Part shown: in pieces, positions 24,756 through 32,358 of the stretch | Layout: each line of letters starts with the position of its first letter | How positions within the stretch are numbered: position 1 is the first letter of the stretch | NCBI GenBank assembly: GCA_016699045.1 | Contig: CP064957.1 | Coordinates: forward strand, 434,001 to 498,000 | DNA length: 64,000 nt | Source: a bacterium | GTDB taxonomy: Bacteria; Babelota; Babeliae; Babelales; RVW-14 | Direction of reading: 5' to 3' | The notes under the pieces: model-generated | Database searches by the model: none | What the model was told of the DNA's origin: nothing | Seen by the model: only the letters and a program-made list of their open reading frames with translations | Made by a program: the position numbers and the translations under genes

Positions 24756-25709
24756 ATGCAGATCGTGAAAAAAATAATATTCATGGGATTAATGACAACA
24801 CTCTCATGCCGCATAAAAATTCATGGTGCAGCCAATTTACCATTGCAATTTATTACACTTGATACAGAAGATCCTTCGAGCAAAATAGTCAAAATCGTCT
24901 CATCAAAAACAAAAGTTCCTTACCTTTTTTTTGAAGAAATACATAAAAAAATAGTTGAGTTATGCACATTGCTCGGCGAAACAAAAAAATTAAGACTTGA
25001 AACTGAAACAACAATTTTATGTTATCTGTGCAATTTTTTACTTACTTATCCAAAAGAATATCAAAAGCAAGATACCAAGATAGGGCTCCTTCTTGACAAA
25101 ATAACCAAGTTTGTAGCCGACAAACTCCCCCCATCACCAGACATACCTGATATTGAAAAAATCTTAATAGATTACACTTTATACTTTTTTGAAGATGATG
25201 AAAACATAAGATTGGCAGAAAATGTAGCCGAATGCATACAAATAATTTTATATAACGCCGGCAATAATTTTTATTGGTATAATCTAATTGAAACATTAGA
25301 ATACAACAAAGAAATCGTTATTTATACGCCACAATCACCCTTCTCTTCGCTCAAACAAGGCAGCAGCCGTATAAGATCGACTTTTTCAAACAGCCCGGTC
25401 AGCAGCAGCGGCAATGAATCAGACGATAAAATCAAAAGGCATTCAAGTATGCCAACTACGCCAACGATAGAACATGGATTATCCCTCAAACAACACCATC
25501 TCGACAGAATAGACAGAAGCCCAGACTGCGATGGCGACTTCACGCACAACCCTCCTAAACATGGATACTCGTCGCCACTCACACGCATAAGCCCCGTAAA
25601 AAAAGTGGCTCCTTTAGAAATTCATCAGCCAAAAAGCAGCCAAAGCAATTCAACTAAAGTTACTATCATGGAATGCTTAATGGAAAAGAAATATCCCCAA
25701 GAACTCTAG
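24756..25709 (+). CDS. Secreted protein of the tandem family, member 3, with Ser/Pro-rich tail
   Basis: Started at the ATG at 24756, ten bases after member 2 stops, where a signal-like N-terminus begins (MQIVKKIIFMGLMTTLSC); the frame is open a little further upstream. 317 residues. The shared domain includes TKVPYLFFEEIHKKIVELC and ECIQIILYNAGNNFYWYNLI. Member 3 has a longer middle insert and a ~120-residue disordered Ser/Pro/Arg-rich extension (LKQGSSRIRSTFSNSPVSSS). Its end overlaps, in the -1 frame, another Ser/Pro-rich ORF of the same character, so the true protein may be longer. Confidence 0.75.
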   Translation: MQIVKKIIFMGLMTTLSCRIKIHGAANLPLQFITLDTEDPSSKIVKIVSSKTKVPYLFFEEIHKKIVELCTLLGETKKLRLETETTILCYLCNFLLTYPKEYQKQDTKIGLLLDKITKFVADKLPPSPDIPDIEKILIDYTLYFFEDDENIRLAENVAECIQIILYNAGNNFYWYNLIETLEYNKEIVIYTPQSPFSSLKQGSSRIRSTFSNSPVSSSGNESDDKIKRHSSMPTTPTIEHGLSLKQHHLDRIDRSPDCDGDFTHNPPKHGYSSPLTRISPVKKVAPLEIHQPKSSQSNSTKVTIMECLMEKKYPQEL

Positions 25710-26173
25710 ACGAAGAAAAACCTAAACGTCCCTCTCCACCACTCAAAAAATCAAGCGTTATCAATCCCCGCGGCAGCCTAGATGAAGTTGTGCACAAAAA
25801 AGACACAAGCTCGCCTCCTCAAACAAATCCTTTGATAAAACGACTCTCTCTGCGCGAAGATGGACGCCCTTCTTCAGGAAGTCCTCACCGTCCAGGCACG
25901 CCATCGCAAAAATCTAGCGAAGAATACCCACCTCATGCACCAAGAAAAATGCTGGGCAATTTACGCATCAGCAAAGCACTTCAAAGAAACAAGACCGAGC
26001 TTCCATCGCAATTCAGCAGAAGCAAAGCCTCATCGCCCGCTGCTAACTCACCACACACGCCATCGCCACACAGCCAAAGCTCAACATCATCGCTGCTCAC
26101 ATCAGCATCTTACTCAAAGCCTTTTGAAAGCGACAAAGGAGAAGAGGATGAGCAAAGCCGACAATTTAGTTAA
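25673..26173 (+). pseudogene. Ser/Pro-rich ORF, probable detached tail of member 3
   Basis: 166 codons in the -1 frame relative to the preceding gene, overlapping it by 37 bases. Composition (Ser, Pro, Lys, Arg, His; e.g. EKPKRPSPPLKKSS, NSPHTPSPHSQSSTSS) continues the disordered tail of member 3. It has no signal peptide or Shine-Dalgarno site of its own. The frame is closed by a stop just upstream of the overlap, so the switch must occur between ~25665 and 25709. No canonical slippery heptamer is seen there. It is either a broken tail or an overlapping gene. Confidence 0.55.
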
Positions 26174-27744
26174 AAAATAGTTGCCAATGAACGATGATAC
26201 GTAATGGCAAAATGATGAACGTAATCACGCAAACCTATCAGCAATTGGGCAGCATGCGTTTTTTGATCAAGCATTAACCCGTGGGGAAATCGTTTTGAAA
26301 AAACGGTTTCTTCGCGTTTTGCAAGGCTGACAAATTCGGTTTGAGGAAATAAGTGTTCTACGGCACTCAGTTGCCCCTTGCCGCCATCAATAACGATCAG
26401 GTCAGGTAGCTCGGCAACGTTGTGATAACGCCGCGACACAATTTCACGCAAGCAGGCATAATCATCTTGCCCGTGCACGGTTTTGATTTTAAAACGTCTA
26501 AAGTTATCTTTGTCGGGCTGCCCATCTTTAAATCGCACGCAGGCCCCAACCATAAACGTTCCTTGTTTGTGCGAAATATCAAAACAATCGATAGTACGCG
26601 GCTCGAGAGGCAGCTTAAGTAACCGCTTAAGCTCTTTACCCAAAGTTGCATGTTTTTTAAGCTCTTCTTCGACATGAATGAGCGCCATGCGCACAATACC
26701 CGCGTGATGATCTTGCGTTGGCTTGCTGATCGAAATATCACCCTCTCGCTCATGCCAGGTTTCTAAAAACTTTTCAAGCAATGTGCGCTCATGTTTGGGA
26801 ATATCAATGTTCGTTAAAATAGTTGAAGCGGGCGGCATCATGCGATAGTAACTTAAAAAATATTCTATAACAATCTCAAGCTGCGCATCTTTTTCGCTAA
26901 AAAATGGTAAATAAAAAAGTCGTTTTTTTTGCAACACGCCATCACGCTCAACAAAGAAAAAAAGCACGAGATTATCAAGCGATAGTATCCAAACATGCTT
27001 AAGGCCAACTATTTCAACCCGAGTTGGTTTCACATCAAGCGTCATAAAAACACGCTCAAATGCCTGCTGATACCCGTGCAACTCACGCGCTTTTTCAAAT
27101 TCACGGTTGGCACTATAATCTTTTATCTGTTTTTCAAGATAAGTAAAAAACTTTTTATGGCCTTGTACTAAGGCCTTTTTCGCTAACTCAAGCCGAGCTT
27201 TGTAAGCTTCTTGATCAAAATCTGCACGACACGAACCCGCACACATACCAAGATGGTAATACAAACAGCCATTCGCAATTTTTTTGCCACACAATTTTAA
27301 GCGAAATGTTTTCATCAAAAAATCAAAAACGCGACGCACGGGGCCCTTTTCAATAAATGGACCAAAATAAGTGCCCTTGGCTTTTTTTTGCCGTACCATA
27401 GAAAGCCGCGGCAAATCGCCCGATGAAATCATCAAATACAAAAAAGGCTGCCCCGTTTTGTACATGATATTGTGCTTTGGCTTGTGGCTCTGAATCAGCT
27501 TTGCTTCAAGCAGCATTGCCTCAAGCTCAGTATCGGTCGCCACAAAATCAAGCGCACAGCTGGATTCTACAATGGCATGCGCGCGAAAATCTGCATGAGC
27601 ACTCACATAACTCCCCACACGCGAACGCAAATTTTTTGCTTTGCCAATGTAAACAATATCATCTAAGGCATCTTTAAAAAAATAGACGCCCGACGTTTGT
27701 GGTAGGCGTTTTATCTGGTCGAGCAATTGATTTTTTTCTTTCAT
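26170..27744 (-). CDS. uvrC: Excinuclease ABC subunit C, lacking C-terminal HhH region
   Basis: Makes the dual incisions in nucleotide excision repair with UvrA and UvrB. I start it at the ATG at 27744 (AAGGA six bases upstream), giving 524 residues. The GIY-YIG domain (SGVYFF, DDIVYIGKAKNLRSRV) makes the 3' cut; a Cys cluster near 145-165 (LCGKK, CLYYHLGMCAGSC) fits the reported Fe-S/zinc site; a UVR motif follows (ANREFEKARELHGYQQ); the RNase H-like domain makes the 5' cut (TIDCFDISHKQGT, VIDGGKGQL, and HHFAITYHR). Typical UvrC then has ~60 more residues with tandem helix-hairpin-helix motifs; here the protein stops eleven residues after HHFA. Confidence 0.93.
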   Translation of the reverse strand: MKEKNQLLDQIKRLPQTSGVYFFKDALDDIVYIGKAKNLRSRVGSYVSAHADFRAHAIVESSCALDFVATDTELEAMLLEAKLIQSHKPKHNIMYKTGQPFLYLMISSGDLPRLSMVRQKKAKGTYFGPFIEKGPVRRVFDFLMKTFRLKLCGKKIANGCLYYHLGMCAGSCRADFDQEAYKARLELAKKALVQGHKKFFTYLEKQIKDYSANREFEKARELHGYQQAFERVFMTLDVKPTRVEIVGLKHVWILSLDNLVLFFFVERDGVLQKKRLFYLPFFSEKDAQLEIVIEYFLSYYRMMPPASTILTNIDIPKHERTLLEKFLETWHEREGDISISKPTQDHHAGIVRMALIHVEEELKKHATLGKELKRLLKLPLEPRTIDCFDISHKQGTFMVGACVRFKDGQPDKDNFRRFKIKTVHGQDDYACLREIVSRRYHNVAELPDLIVIDGGKGQLSAVEHLFPQTEFVSLAKREETVFSKRFPHGLMLDQKTHAAQLLIGLRDYVHHFAITYHRSLATIF

Positions 27745-27874
27745 TTCGAATCCTTGCAATAAAATCATTCTCTCTCTCTTCATTTTATGGTAATTTACAG
27801 AAAATAAAACCGTCGGTCGGGAAAGTAGAAAAAGAAATCAAAAAACACCTTTTTTCAATAAACAGAAAGACGCC

Positions 27875-29092
27875 ATGTTCCACAAACTTAAAATTCCATT
27901 GCTCGTTATTTTTATTGGTGGTACCAGCTTTTGGTTCGGCAATAAAATGTATTTTTATTACACGCACGAAAGCGCACCTGTCGTCAGTTTGAGCGGCATT
28001 ACTCAAGACGGAACGTATCAGGGTGTTGTTGCCTGTTCAATCTTTGCCAATAACGATTATAAAATTAGCTCTATCGCCCCATTTTTAGATGGCCAACCTT
28101 ATAATTTGAATACCAATACCAACGTCCGCAGCCGTACTTTTACGCTACCATTTTCTCTCGATACAACACAATTGGCAGATGGTAAACACAGCTTTGAAAT
28201 ACAGGCACAAGATTCAAGCTATCACGCCAACAAAGCAAATCATCATTGGGATTTTTATGTGGACAACGTACCGCTTAAAGCTGACTTTTTACGTCCAAGT
28301 TATAAAGTTGAGCAAGGCAAGACGATGCACGTCAGCATTCAAGCAAATAAAATTTTAGCAAAAGCATCTCTCTCCTTTTTGGGTAAAACGTTCAACTGCT
28401 ACCAAAGTTCACCAACCAACACAACATACGAATGCTTTATTGGCATCGATTGTGAAGAACATCCAGTGGAACAAATGCTGGTCGCCGACCTTGAAGATGC
28501 TGCACAAAACAGTATCAAACTGACCGCCAAGGCAGAAGTAGCCGCCTTCCCATTTCCACGCCAAAAGAACGGCTTTTCAGTCAACAGCAAAAAGCTTGAG
28601 CATGAAAAAGAAATCAGCATGAATACCAAAATTTTGGAAGAAGCGGTTGGCAAGTGGTCACAAGATTCTGCCAAGCAAAAAATGTGGAATAGCCCATTTG
28701 AAATGCCAACACAAATTCGTCGCATTTCCACGCCATTTGGCGAAGTGCGCGTAACGCCTGAACGCGGCCGCTACCTCCACAAAGGACTTGATTTGGTTAA
28801 TGATCCCAAGAGCGTTGTGTGGGCAAGCCAAAACGGCAAAGTGATTATTAAAGAACGTTATTTGATGACCGGCAACACGATGGTTATCGACCATGGCCTT
28901 GGCGTCACCACGTTGTACGCACATCTTGAAGAATTTATGGGCGACCTTGAAGTCGGCGATTTTGTTAAAAAGGGCAATCCAATTGGCAAGATTGGTATGA
29001 CTGGTTATGCCAGCGGCTACCATCTGCATTGGGAACTGCGCGTTAACAACACGCCGGTTGATCCAACTGAGTGGACACAAAATATTTATTAA
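27875..29092 (+). CDS. Membrane-anchored M23 (LytM-type) peptidase
   Basis: Protein of 405 residues. An N-terminal hydrophobic helix (LLVIFIGGTSFWFGNKMYFY) is followed by Ig-like beta-rich extracellular segments (~35-220), a helical linker and the C-terminal M23 domain. Zinc and catalytic residues are in the expected order: His in YLHKGLDLVND with the following Asp, then the final HLHWELRVN. The surrounding GNTMVIDHGLGVTTLYAHL is typical. It should cut peptide cross-links in peptidoglycan or activate other hydrolases in the periplasm. It stands alone between uvrC (divergent) and an ankyrin gene. Confidence 0.9.
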   Translation: MFHKLKIPLLVIFIGGTSFWFGNKMYFYYTHESAPVVSLSGITQDGTYQGVVACSIFANNDYKISSIAPFLDGQPYNLNTNTNVRSRTFTLPFSLDTTQLADGKHSFEIQAQDSSYHANKANHHWDFYVDNVPLKADFLRPSYKVEQGKTMHVSIQANKILAKASLSFLGKTFNCYQSSPTNTTYECFIGIDCEEHPVEQMLVADLEDAAQNSIKLTAKAEVAAFPFPRQKNGFSVNSKKLEHEKEISMNTKILEEAVGKWSQDSAKQKMWNSPFEMPTQIRRISTPFGEVRVTPERGRYLHKGLDLVNDPKSVVWASQNGKVIIKERYLMTGNTMVIDHGLGVTTLYAHLEEFMGDLEVGDFVKKGNPIGKIGMTGYASGYHLHWELRVNNTPVDPTEWTQNIY

Positions 29093-29143
29093 GAGCGTAT
29101 CACATTAAATAAACAACACGTTAACCGAAGAGGAAAATACATC

Positions 29144-29578
29144 ATGCAAACAAAATTTTTAGGATCATTGTTCGTTGCCTTGGCTTTTGCTACCACCGCA
29201 ACACTAGCAGCCAATCCGCTACATGAAGCAGCTAAAAATGGCGACAAGGCGAGTATAAGAAGATTTTTGGCAGACACAAATTGCAATATTGAAGATCGAG
29301 ATGATTTCGGCAGGACGCCACTTATTTTGGCTGCTGAGTATGGCCATTTGAATTGTATCAAAATACTTACATCTTGTGGTGCTGATATTAAAAAAAATGG
29401 CACAACAGCTCTGCATGCAGCTGCTAAAAATGGCCATACTAGCTGCGTAGATTATTTGAAAGCTAAAATTACAGCTGATTGTGCAGCAAAAAATCCATAT
29501 GGCAACACACCACAAGAGCTAGATGGAGAGTATCTTTTTGGTTATGAAAGCTATCTTTTTGACGATGAAGCATTTTAA
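29144..29578 (+). CDS. Small secreted ankyrin-repeat protein
   Basis: Protein of 144 residues with a signal peptide (LGSLFVALAFATTATLAA). It contains about three ankyrin units directly after it: NPLHEAAKNGDKASIRRFL, TPLILAAEYGHLNCIKILTS and TALHAAAKNGHTSCVDYLKA. The ending is acidic. GAGGA precedes the ATG, and a terminator hairpin follows. It is the shortest ankyrin gene in the window. Confidence 0.87.
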   Translation: MQTKFLGSLFVALAFATTATLAANPLHEAAKNGDKASIRRFLADTNCNIEDRDDFGRTPLILAAEYGHLNCIKILTSCGADIKKNGTTALHAAAKNGHTSCVDYLKAKITADCAAKNPYGNTPQELDGEYLFGYESYLFDDEAF

Positions 29579-29612
29579 ACTTCTGAAATCAACAAATAAA
29601 TCTAAAAATTAC

Positions 29613-29640
29613 AAGGGCTGCAGAAATGCGGCCCTTTTTT
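29613..29640 (+). terminator. Rho-independent terminator after the ankyrin gene
   Basis: Stem AAGGGCTGC/GCGGCCCTT (29613-29635) with a 6-base loop and a T-tract reaching the convergent gspE stop. Confidence 0.85.
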
Positions 29641-30880
29641 ATTCGTTAACCACACTTAAAAGTTCTTCAAGACTGATAATGCCAGCAGCAACTTTAAGCA
29701 GGCCATCATGCAAAAGCGAAGGCATGTTATCACGCAAGCCTTGATGCCGAATAAGATCGGCAGAAGCTTTTTTGAGAACCAGGTCGCGAATGCTGTCATT
29801 TAATAAAATTAACTCAAAAATACCCGATCGACCTTTGTGCCCAACATTAAAACATTGTTTGCAACCAACAGCTTTAAAGCGGGTATTAACGTCGATATTA
29901 TACGCTTCCATAATTTTTTTCTCATCATCAGAAAGCGGCACTTCTTCTTTGCAGGCTCTGCATAAACTGCGCACTAAGCGCTGAGAAAGAACGCCGGTCA
30001 AGGTCGCATTAATTAAAAATGGCTCAACCTGCATATCCAACAACCGCGTTACCGCACCGGCCGCATCGTTGGTGTGCAACGTGCTCAGTACCAAATGGCC
30101 CGTTAACGCAGACTGCACCGCAATTTGCACGGTTTGTTTGTCGCGAATTTCGCCGATCATGATAACATCCGGATCTTGGCGCAACATCGAGCGCAAGCCA
30201 TTTTCAAAATCAAAACCGGTCTTACTATTAACTTGGCTTTGCGTAATGCCAGGCAAATCGTATTCAACAGGATCTTCCATGGTAACAATATTACGCTCAG
30301 TGCTATTTAAACGCGACAGCAGGGCGTAGAGCGTTGTTGTCTTGCCCGAGCCAGTTGGGCCCGTCACTAAAAAAAAACCTTGTGGATGGTCAACTATGGC
30401 CGCCAGCGCTTTAAAAATATCAGGACGCATGCCCAAAGATTCAAGGGCTAGAATATTTGTCGTGCGATCAAGAATTCGCACAACAATTTTTTCTCCATAA
30501 ATTGATGGAAAGGTGGCAACGCGCAAATCAATTGGTTGAGCATCTGGCTGGTCGAGTATAACTTTAAATTTGCCATCCTGCGGCACACGCTTTTCTGCAA
30601 TATCAAGAGCAGCCAAGATTTTAACGCGTGAAAGAACTTGCGGCATAAGCTCGTGATCAAACGTTTCGTGATCGTGCAAAAAACCATCAACACGCAAACG
30701 AACACGCAAAACACTATTGTCCGGCTGCAAATGAACATCAGAAGCACCCATGGCAATAGCCTTACACAACAAGGTATCAACACTATCAACAACGTGATCG
30801 CTCACGATGCCTTGCTTGAGCTTTTGTTCGGCATCAAGCAAAACGTAAGCTCCGTGTTCTTCTCGTTCATTCCCAACCAT
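29639..30880 (-). CDS. Type II secretion / type IV pilus assembly ATPase (GspE/PilB family)
   Basis: Hexameric ATPase that powers pilin or pseudopilin assembly at the inner membrane. It has 413 residues. The N-terminal ATPase subdomain (HLQPDNSVLRVRLRVDG) is followed by Walker A GPTGSGKTTTLY, the Asp box TMEDPVEY, Walker B DVIMIGEIRD and the His box GHLVLSTLHTNDA. A zinc tetra-Cys site is present (CRAC then GCKQC). The usual ~150-residue MshEN/N1 region that docks GspL or c-di-GMP is missing, making it shorter than most GspE/PilB. It begins 24 bases after a small membrane protein gene. No pilin or GspD gene is in the window. Confidence 0.92.
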   Translation of the reverse strand: MVGNEREEHGAYVLLDAEQKLKQGIVSDHVVDSVDTLLCKAIAMGASDVHLQPDNSVLRVRLRVDGFLHDHETFDHELMPQVLSRVKILAALDIAEKRVPQDGKFKVILDQPDAQPIDLRVATFPSIYGEKIVVRILDRTTNILALESLGMRPDIFKALAAIVDHPQGFFLVTGPTGSGKTTTLYALLSRLNSTERNIVTMEDPVEYDLPGITQSQVNSKTGFDFENGLRSMLRQDPDVIMIGEIRDKQTVQIAVQSALTGHLVLSTLHTNDAAGAVTRLLDMQVEPFLINATLTGVLSQRLVRSLCRACKEEVPLSDDEKKIMEAYNIDVNTRFKAVGCKQCFNVGHKGRSGIFELILLNDSIRDLVLKKASADLIRHQGLRDNMPSLLHDGLLKVAAGIISLEELLSVVNE

Positions 30881-30904
30881 GCCCCACCCTTTTAATCTTT
30901 ATCT

Positions 30905-31303
30905 TTAGCTAATTTTATAGCCAATCAAAAATCCTACGCTACCAGAAACGAAAAGAATGATGTTAGCCTTGATCCATGCAAAAATTATTGATGAGATAGT
31001 CGTAAGATCGGCGGTTGGTTCAAGACCGACAAGCGCATTAACACCCGCCCAATCAATGGTGATTAATGCATTGTGCTCCAAAACTTTGATGATTATGAAC
31101 GCCATGAACAGCGATCCAAAAAGAAACTTAAAGTATTTCTTAAACAAAAATCCTACCGCAAAGGCCCCACCAAAAAATACCGCCGCTTGCAAAGCCTCTG
31201 CAGACGAACCCGCCATATTTTCTGACCATTGCTTAAAATCAAACGTTTGCCAATAAGTTCTGATTGTTTCGGTATAATAAGATAACGTATCCATGATTGC
31301 CAT
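30905..31303 (-). CDS. Small membrane protein, FUN14-like
   Basis: Protein of 132 residues with three hydrophobic helices: AVFFGGAFAVGFLFKKYFKF, FGSLFMAFIIIKVLEH and NIILFVSGSVGFLIGYKI. The pattern GFLFKKYFK...AFIIIKVLE....I.IDW resembles FUN14-domain proteins, including the short loop with a tryptophan; the match is by eye. AGGAGG lies 7 bases before the ATG. It is just upstream of the GspE-like gene and probably co-transcribed, though no functional link is known. Confidence 0.6.
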   Translation of the reverse strand: MAIMDTLSYYTETIRTYWQTFDFKQWSENMAGSSAEALQAAVFFGGAFAVGFLFKKYFKFLFGSLFMAFIIIKVLEHNALITIDWAGVNALVGLEPTADLTTISSIIFAWIKANIILFVSGSVGFLIGYKIS

Positions 31304-31484
31304 TGCTCAGCCTCCTGCAAAAAAATTACAAAATCAGACCATTTAAAAAATAGTACCCATACTTACATCATTTCAAATTTATATTAGCAAATAATAATAT
31401 ACTAATACTAGCAAACCTAAACAAAATAAAAAAAGGCCCATACGTACAACTAATTATTTAGATCTTTTTTCGCCAGAATTTGAC

Positions 31485-31518
31485 AAAAAAAAGGGCAGGA
31501 ATGAAAAACATCCCTGCC
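31485..31518 (-). terminator. Rho-independent terminator of the HU gene
   Basis: Stem GGCAGGAATG/CATCCCTGCC (one mismatch) at 31494-31518, followed on the minus strand by eight U (31485-31492). Confidence 0.8.
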
Positions 31519-31548
31519 AAAACTATTATAAATAGTCGAGAAGGCTTA

Positions 31549-31827
31549 TCAGCCACCTTTAACTATGTCTTTAAGTTTTTTACCTGCTTTAAATTTAGGC
31601 ACTTTTTTGCCAGCAATTTTCATTTTCTTACCAGTTGCAGGGTTAATACCGGTACGTTCTTTTCTTTTAAGAACTGAGAATGTACCAAAACCTGTGATAA
31701 CAACTGATTTGCTTTTCTTAAGAGTTGATTCAATACCTCTCAATATTGATTCAAGTGCATCTTTGCATGTCGTCTTGGCAAGCTTAGTGTCTTTTGACAT
31801 AAATTCAATTAATTCAGCTTTATTCAT
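31549..31827 (-). CDS. hup: HU-family histone-like DNA-binding protein
   Basis: Dimeric protein that bends and compacts DNA. 92 residues, the normal length. The helical N-terminus (MNKAELIEFMSKDTKL) and the beta-arm signature are clear: VVITGFGTFSVLKRKERTG and NPATGKKMKIAGKKVPKFKAG. The C-terminal residues LKDIVKGG are typical. AAGGAG lies upstream of the ATG. It has its own terminator. The specific type (HU rather than IHF) follows from RTGINPATG. Confidence 0.95.
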   Translation of the reverse strand: MNKAELIEFMSKDTKLAKTTCKDALESILRGIESTLKKSKSVVITGFGTFSVLKRKERTGINPATGKKMKIAGKKVPKFKAGKKLKDIVKGG

Positions 31828-32137
31828 GAATAAAACTCCTTATTTAAAATCTAGATTACATCCAATAAAAATACTTGTGGCAGTCAACACACAATAAACA
31901 CACGCTCATCAGAATTGTTCATCCCACAATTTTTGTCAAGCTTATGCAAAACAAAAAAAAGAGCACGCGACATCGCACGTTTTCTGCACTTCACGCAAAT
32001 AGTTTAACCCTTCAACAAGCTCCGGGCATACGGGGATTCAAATTTATCTGTAAAAACTGACCGGACAAGCAAAGCAGAGAAACTTATATTTTAAGTTTTA
32101 CCACAGGCTAACTTGCCAGGCATTTTTCACAAATGAT
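31828..32137. other. Intergenic region between HU and tRNA-Leu
   Basis: About 310 bases without a supportable gene. A fragment at ~32008-32034 (CTTCAACAAGCTCCGGGCAT) resembles half of the inverted-repeat element at 24-143. Nothing else is recognised. Confidence 0.5.
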
Positions 32138-32225
32138 TGGTGCCGAGGGCCGGAATCGAACCGGCACGAGTAAAAAACTCGAGGGATTTTAAGTCCCTTG
32201 CGTCTACCAGTTCCGCCACCCCGGC
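32138..32225 (-). tRNA. tRNA-Leu (UAA)
   Basis: 88 bases including an encoded CCA. Acceptor GCCGGGG pairs with CCTCGGC; the T arm is GCCGGTTCGATTCCGGC; the anticodon loop CTTAAAA gives UAA. A long variable arm (CTCGAGTTTTTTACTCG) marks it as a class II tRNA and fits leucine. Confidence 0.95.
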
Positions 32226-32233
32226 ACACATAT

Positions 32234-32307
32234 TGGAGGCGGCACCCGGAATTGAACCGGGGATCGCGGTTTTGCAGACCACTGCCTTACCACTTGGCTA
32301 TGCCGCC
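32234..32307 (-). tRNA. tRNA-Cys (GCA)
   Basis: 74 bases including CCA. Acceptor GGCGGCA/TGCCGCC with discriminator U, T arm CCCGGTTCAATTCCGGG, and anticodon loop CTGCAAA (GCA). It lies 8 bases upstream of tRNA-Leu on the same strand, so both are probably one transcript. Confidence 0.95.
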
Positions 32308-32358
32308 AAAAAATTTCAAATTTCATAATAATAAGCGATAATACACAGTTTTGAAACT

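Noticed and set aside
32137..32328. 63-codon plus-strand ORF (MVPRAGIEPARVKNS)
   Set aside because: It is the reverse of the two tRNA genes, a well-known artefact of tRNA antisense translation.
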